A stretch of 8,708 bases of DNA from JAKAWQ01 sp035549615 (lineage in GTDB: Bacteria; Pseudomonadota; Alphaproteobacteria; Acetobacterales; Acetobacteraceae). The position numbers were made by a program, and so were the translations under genes. The stretch is from positions 1 through 8,708 of the forward strand of contig DASZQO010000013.1 in assembly GCA_035549615.1 (NCBI GenBank), written 5' to 3'. Position 1 is the stretch's first letter. Every line of letters begins with the position of its first letter. The notes below the pieces were generated by a model that saw only the letters and a list, made by a program, of their open reading frames with translations, ran no database searches and had not been told where the DNA came from. Positions 5,697 through 8,708 of this stretch are shown one piece after another.

Positions 5697-6842
5697 ATGC
5701 TGGGATCGCAGCGTGCGCTTTTCACGATGCCGCGCGAGGTCTGCTATCTGAATGCCGCGGCCTGGGGGCCGCTGCCGATCGCCAGCCAGGAAGCCGGTCG
5801 CATCGGCGTTGCGCGCAAGGGGCAGCCCTGGACCGTCGATCCGCAATTCGCCGCACAGCAATTCGCGCGGGCACGACGGGCGGCGGCCGCGCTGGTCGGC
5901 GCGGCGCCCGAGGATATCGCGTTGATTTCCTCCGTGAGCTATGGCGTTGCCGCGGCCGCGAAGCTGTTCAGGATTCCGGCGGGGCATCGCGTGCTGCTGA
6001 TCGAAGACGATCATTCCTCGCCCGTGCTCGAATGGCTGACGCGGGCGGAAGAAGGGGGATTCACGGTCGAAATCGTGAAGCGGCCCGAGGATGGCGACTG
6101 GACCCGCGCGGTCTTGGAGGCCATTGCGCGGCCGGGCGCACCGCTCGCTTTGGCCTCCATTTCCTCGGTGCATTGGTCCGATGGCGGGGTGGTGGATCTC
6201 GACCGTGTCGCAACTTCGTTGCGTGGTGTGAATGCGGCGCTGCTGGTCGATGCGACGCATGCGGCCGGGGTGATGAAGCTCGATGTCCGCACACTTGACC
6301 CCGATTTCCTCGTCTTTCCCACCTACAAATGGGTGCTCGGGCCCTATGGCCGCGCCTTCCTCTATGTCGCCAAGCGCCATCAGGAGGGGATTCCGCTTGA
6401 GCAGACCTCCTATGGGCGTCGCGGCGTGAACGCGGAGCAGACGCGCTATCTCGCCGATACCGGCTTTGCCGCGGGGGCCAGGCGTTTCGATATGGGAGAG
6501 CGGGATTTCTTCGTCTCGCTCGAAATGGCCTCGATCGGGATGGAGATGGTCACGGGATGGGGCCAGGCGGCGATCACCGAGCGGCTCGCTTGGCTCACGG
6601 GGCTTCTCGCCGAGGGGCTGCGCAATCTCGGGGTGACGGTGCCGGACGAGCACGTGCGGGCGCCGCACATTTTAAGCCTCTCCTTCCCGAGTGGAATGAA
6701 AGAGGGGCTTGCGGCCCGCCTCGCCGCCGAGAATGTCCATGTCGCGGGCCGTCTCGGGCGGCTGCGCATCAGCCCGCATGTCTATAATGACGAGGAGGAT
6801 GTCGCGCGCTTCGTCGCCGCGTTCCGCGATCTCGCCCTATGA
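5697..6842 (+). CDS. Class V PLP-dependent aminotransferase-fold enzyme, substrate unknown
   Basis: The 381-residue product is a complete class V (cysteine desulfurase/isopenicillin N epimerase-like) PLP enzyme, presumably cytoplasmic. It opens with EVCYLNAAAWGPLP, the usual N-terminal substrate-loop motif. The cofactor site is clear: D185 in DATHAAGVMKLDV (the Asp that pairs with the PLP ring nitrogen, with H188 on the ring-stacking side) and K211 in PTYKWVLGPYG (the Schiff-base lysine). The C-terminus LRISPHVYNDEEDVARF is the standard end of the family. The loop that holds the catalytic Cys of SufS/IscS-type desulfurases is short here (VHVAGRLGRLRIS) and has no Cys, so a cysteine desulfurase is unlikely. 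AAGGGA at 5684-5689 lies 7 bases before the ATG and fixes the start. The gene follows the spike by 69 bases in the same direction and converges on pntB. It may be a host gene at the prophage edge or a cargo gene; the sequence does not decide. Confidence 0.82.
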   Translation: MLGSQRALFTMPREVCYLNAAAWGPLPIASQEAGRIGVARKGQPWTVDPQFAAQQFARARRAAAALVGAAPEDIALISSVSYGVAAAAKLFRIPAGHRVLLIEDDHSSPVLEWLTRAEEGGFTVEIVKRPEDGDWTRAVLEAIARPGAPLALASISSVHWSDGGVVDLDRVATSLRGVNAALLVDATHAAGVMKLDVRTLDPDFLVFPTYKWVLGPYGRAFLYVAKRHQEGIPLEQTSYGRRGVNAEQTRYLADTGFAAGARRFDMGERDFFVSLEMASIGMEMVTGWGQAAITERLAWLTGLLAEGLRNLGVTVPDEHVRAPHILSLSFPSGMKEGLAARLAAENVHVAGRLGRLRISPHVYNDEEDVARFVAAFRDLAL

Positions 6843-6853
6843 CCCGGCCCCTT

Positions 6854-6873
6854 CCCTCATCAGTGTTTGAGGG
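6854..6873. terminator. Possible bidirectional hairpin between converging genes
   Basis: CCCTCA (6854-6859) and TGAGGG (6868-6873) form a 6-base stem with an 8-base loop that contains the pntB stop codon. Flanking GGCC and GGCC can extend it with a bulge. It lies between the ends of the aminotransferase gene (+) and pntB (-), only 17 bases apart, where a shared terminator would be expected. There is no U-tract, so the call is weak. Confidence 0.28.
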
Positions 6874-8263
6874 CCTGGATAATCTCCTCGGTCATCTTCT
6901 TGGCGTCGCCAAACAGCATCATCGTGTTCGGGCGGAAGAAGAGCTCGTTCTCGACCCCGGCATAGCCGGACGCCATCGAGCGTTTGACGAAGAGCACGGT
7001 CTTCGCCTTCTCGACCTCGAGGATGGGCATGCCGTAGATCGGTGAGCGGGAATCGGTCTTCGCGGCCGGATTGGTCACGTCATTGGCGCCGATCACGTAC
7101 GCAACGTCCGCGGTCGCGAACTCGTTGTTGATCTCCTCAAGCTCGAACACTTCGTCGTACGGCACATTGGCCTCGGCGAGCAGCACGTTCATGTGCCCCG
7201 GCATGCGGCCGGCGACAGGGTGGATCGCGTATTTCACCTCGACACCTTCCGCCTTCAGCACATCCGCCATCTCGCGCAAGCTGTGCTGCGCCTGGGCGAC
7301 CGCCATGCCGTAGCCCGGCACGATGATGACCTTGCTCGCGTTCTTGAGGATGAAGGCAGCATCATCGGCATTGCCGCTCTTCACCGTTCTATCCATCGCC
7401 CCGGCTGGGCCCGCCGCCGCGCCTTCGGCACCGAAGCCGCCCAGCAGCACATTGATGATGCTGCGGTTCATCCCCTTGCACATGATGTAGGAGAGGATGG
7501 CGCCCGAAGCGCCGACGAGAGAGCCGGGCACGATCAGGCCGAGATTGCCGAGCGTGAAGCCGATCCCCGCGGCCGCCCAGCCCGAATAGCTGTTCAGCAT
7601 CGAGACGACCACCGGCATATCCGCCCCGCCGATCGGGATAATGAGGAGGAAGCCGAGGGCGAAGGCGCAAAGCGCGATCAGCCAGAAGAGAACCGGGCTG
7701 CCGCCGGTGATGATGAAGCCGATGATCAGCAGCAGGATGACGATAGCGATCCCGAGATTGAGCTTGTGCTGGCCGGGAAAGAGGATCGGCGCGCCGCTCA
7801 TCAGGGCTTGCAGCTTCGCGAAGGCGATGACCGAGCCTGAGAAGGTGATGGCGCCGATGGCCAGACCGATCGACATCTCGATCCGGCTTTCAAGATGCAG
7901 GTTCCCGGGCGTGCCGATGCCGAAGGCAGCCGGCGCATAGAGGGCGGCCGCGGCGACACAGACGGCCGCAAGCCCGACCAGCGAGTGGAAGGCCGCGACG
8001 AGCTGCGGCAGCGCGGTCATCTGGATGCGAAGCGCAATGAAAACGCCGATCGCGCCCCCGATGACGATGCCGAGCAGGATCAGCCCGTAGCCGCCGAGCA
8101 CGAGGCCCGGTTGCAGCGCCGTGGTGATGATGGCGACCGCCATCCCGATCATCCCCAGGCGGTTGCCGGTCCGCGCCGTGTCGGGGTGGGAGAGCCCGCG
8201 CAGCGCGAGAATGAAGAGGACCGCGGCGGCGAGATAGGCGAAGGCGGTGAGGGACGCCGGCAT
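6860..8263 (-). CDS. pntB: NAD(P)+ transhydrogenase subunit beta (PntB)
   Basis: PntB couples proton re-entry across the inner membrane to hydride transfer from NADH to NADP+, supplying NADPH. The 467-residue product is full length (E. coli PntB is 462). The first 260 or so residues are a multi-helix membrane domain II containing H93 in AAFHSLVGLAAV (equivalent to E. coli beta-His91), plus D215 and N224 in GGADMPVVVSMLNSYSGWAA, residues of the proton path and its coupling region. After a flexible Gly/Ala linker (about 275-290), the soluble NADP(H)-binding domain III shows the GYGMAVAQAQ Rossmann turn (317-326), HPVAGRMPGHMNVLLAEA (348-365), GANDVTNPAA (392-401) and FVKRSMASGYAGVENELF. The ATG begins 2 bases after the pntAB stop, with a purine-rich GGAAGAAG (8272-8279) upstream, so it is co-translated with pntAB. 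No key residue is missing. Confidence 0.97.
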   Translation of the reverse strand: MPASLTAFAYLAAAVLFILALRGLSHPDTARTGNRLGMIGMAVAIITTALQPGLVLGGYGLILLGIVIGGAIGVFIALRIQMTALPQLVAAFHSLVGLAAVCVAAAALYAPAAFGIGTPGNLHLESRIEMSIGLAIGAITFSGSVIAFAKLQALMSGAPILFPGQHKLNLGIAIVILLLIIGFIITGGSPVLFWLIALCAFALGFLLIIPIGGADMPVVVSMLNSYSGWAAAGIGFTLGNLGLIVPGSLVGASGAILSYIMCKGMNRSIINVLLGGFGAEGAAAGPAGAMDRTVKSGNADDAAFILKNASKVIIVPGYGMAVAQAQHSLREMADVLKAEGVEVKYAIHPVAGRMPGHMNVLLAEANVPYDEVFELEEINNEFATADVAYVIGANDVTNPAAKTDSRSPIYGMPILEVEKAKTVLFVKRSMASGYAGVENELFFRPNTMMLFGDAKKMTEEIIQALKH

Positions 8264-8265
8264 GG

Positions 8266-8661
8266 CTATTTCTTCTTCCGGAACATTTGCAGCATGCGCT
8301 GGGTGACAACGAAGCCGCCGAAGATATTGACGCTGGCGAGCAGCACGGCGACGAAGCCGAAACCGGAGGAAAGGCCGGTGAGCGAAAGGCCCGCGGCGAG
8401 CATCGCGCCCACGATGATGACGGAACTGATCGCATTGGTGAGCGACATCAGCGGCGAATGCAGCGCGGGGGTGACATTCCAGACCACGTAATAGCCGACG
8501 AAGCAGGCGAGCACGAAGGTTGCGAAGAGAAAGATGAAGGGGGTCTCCACCGCGGCGGGATGGGTGGCGGTTGCGGTGGCGAGCGCATGGGCATGGGCGG
8601 CGAGCGCGGCCGCCTGGTCAGCGAGGTGCCCGGCCTCGTTGGCGAGCTCATTCGGGTTCAT
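8266..8661 (-). CDS. pntAB: NAD(P)+ transhydrogenase subunit alpha2 (membrane part)
   Basis: This 131-residue protein is the small membrane subunit found where PntA is split into alpha1 and alpha2, as in Rhodospirillum rubrum and many other alphaproteobacteria. It contributes helices to the proton-conducting domain II alongside PntB. Residues 1-38 are a His/Ala-rich, probably cytoplasmic or flexible segment. Three hydrophobic stretches follow at about 42-61 (FIFLFATFVLACFVGYYVVW), 74-93 and 99-120. Conserved family sequence includes WNVTPALHSPLMSLTNAISS and ASVNIFGGFVVTQRMLQMF. The highly basic C-terminus (RKKK) should face the cytoplasm. GGAGAG at 8667-8672 is 5 bases before the ATG. The gene lies between pntAA and pntB in one operon, with very short gaps on both sides (15 and 2 bases). 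Confidence 0.95.
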   Translation of the reverse strand: MNPNELANEAGHLADQAAALAAHAHALATATATHPAAVETPFIFLFATFVLACFVGYYVVWNVTPALHSPLMSLTNAISSVIIVGAMLAAGLSLTGLSSGFGFVAVLLASVNIFGGFVVTQRMLQMFRKKK

Positions 8662-8666
8662 CGTTT

Positions 8667-8672
8667 CTCTCC
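8667..8672 (-). promoter_or_regulatory. Ribosome binding site of pntAB
   Basis: On the - strand GGAGAG is followed by a 5-base spacer (AAACG) and the pntAB ATG. It lies in the 15-base gap after the pntAA stop and supports this start. Confidence 0.75.
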
Positions 8673-8676
8673 GCGG

Positions 8677-8708
8677 TCAGGCTGCCTCGGATGGAAGGAA
8701 TTGCGGGT
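8677..8708 (-). CDS. pntAA: NAD(P)+ transhydrogenase subunit alpha1, last codons (5' truncated)
   Basis: Reading the - strand into the window, one frame gives PQFLPSEAA followed by TGA at 8679-8677, 15 bases before pntAB. The end of alphaproteobacterial alpha1 subunits is often an HP.F.P-type tail, and PntAA is the expected upstream gene in a pntAA-pntAB-pntB operon. Alpha1 is the soluble NAD(H)-binding domain I. Only nine residues are visible, so the call rests mainly on position. The two other - frames do not give a comparable ending: one runs into the pntAB ATGA as TGA, the other stays open across the start. Confidence 0.62.
   Translation of the reverse strand, partial: PQFLPSEAA

Noticed and set aside
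5682..6668. 328-codon - strand frame opposite the aminotransferase
   Set aside because: The sense strand has a complete PLP enzyme with its catalytic motifs; the antisense product resembles nothing.
5697..6842. Calling the PLP enzyme a cysteine desulfurase (SufS/IscS)
   Set aside because: The catalytic Cys loop near the C-terminus is replaced by a short Cys-free loop, so only the fold-level name is supported.
1..8708. CRISPR arrays, rRNA, tRNA genes, insertion sequences, toxin-antitoxin pairs
   Set aside because: I looked on both strands and saw no regularly spaced short repeats, cloverleaf, transposase motif or paired small genes. The only repeats are the coding modules described.

Overview
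The window is high-GC DNA with the gene style of an alphaproteobacterium. The three-gene transhydrogenase layout (separate alpha1, alpha2 and beta subunits) fits that class. Acetobacteraceae is a plausible family, but that is inference and no marker gene here settles it. Bases 1-5627 are the distal end of a contractile-tail (P2/Mu-like) prophage or phage-derived element. Bases 5697-8708 look like ordinary chromosome.

Phage part, all on the + strand and probably one transcript: the C-terminus of a baseplate J protein (1-365), overlapping by ATGA with a tail protein I homologue that carries a C-terminal extension (362-1216). These are followed by three host-recognition proteins with gaps of 3-10 bases: a tail-collar fibre protein (1220-2053), a short fibre with a gp53-like C-terminal domain (2064-2615), and a 1000-residue tailspike with a pectate-lyase-like right-handed beta-helix (2625-5627). 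J and I would build the baseplate wedge, and the three downstream products would form the fibres and spike that contact the cell surface. The most notable signal is a roughly 40-residue module (core NGN[LV]Q..T..G..G...PAF...VGG.T.DGTV.WT). It occurs once clearly, and once in decayed form, in the collar protein, and twice in the middle of the spike. The copies are mosaics of each other, which suggests shuffling between neighbouring adhesin genes.

The phage genes stop abruptly at 5627. A 69-base gap with a small hairpin leads to a class V PLP-dependent aminotransferase-fold enzyme (5697-6842) of unknown substrate, which may be host or cargo. It converges on the proton-translocating NAD(P)+ transhydrogenase operon on the - strand: pntAA (last codons only, 8677-8708), pntAB (8266-8661) and pntB (6860-8263). 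A short inverted repeat covers the pntB stop codon between the two converging transcripts.

No integrase, lysis gene, tRNA, CRISPR array or insertion sequence is visible. I found no clear evidence of an entirely new system. The adhesin modules and the prophage edge are the parts most worth a second look.
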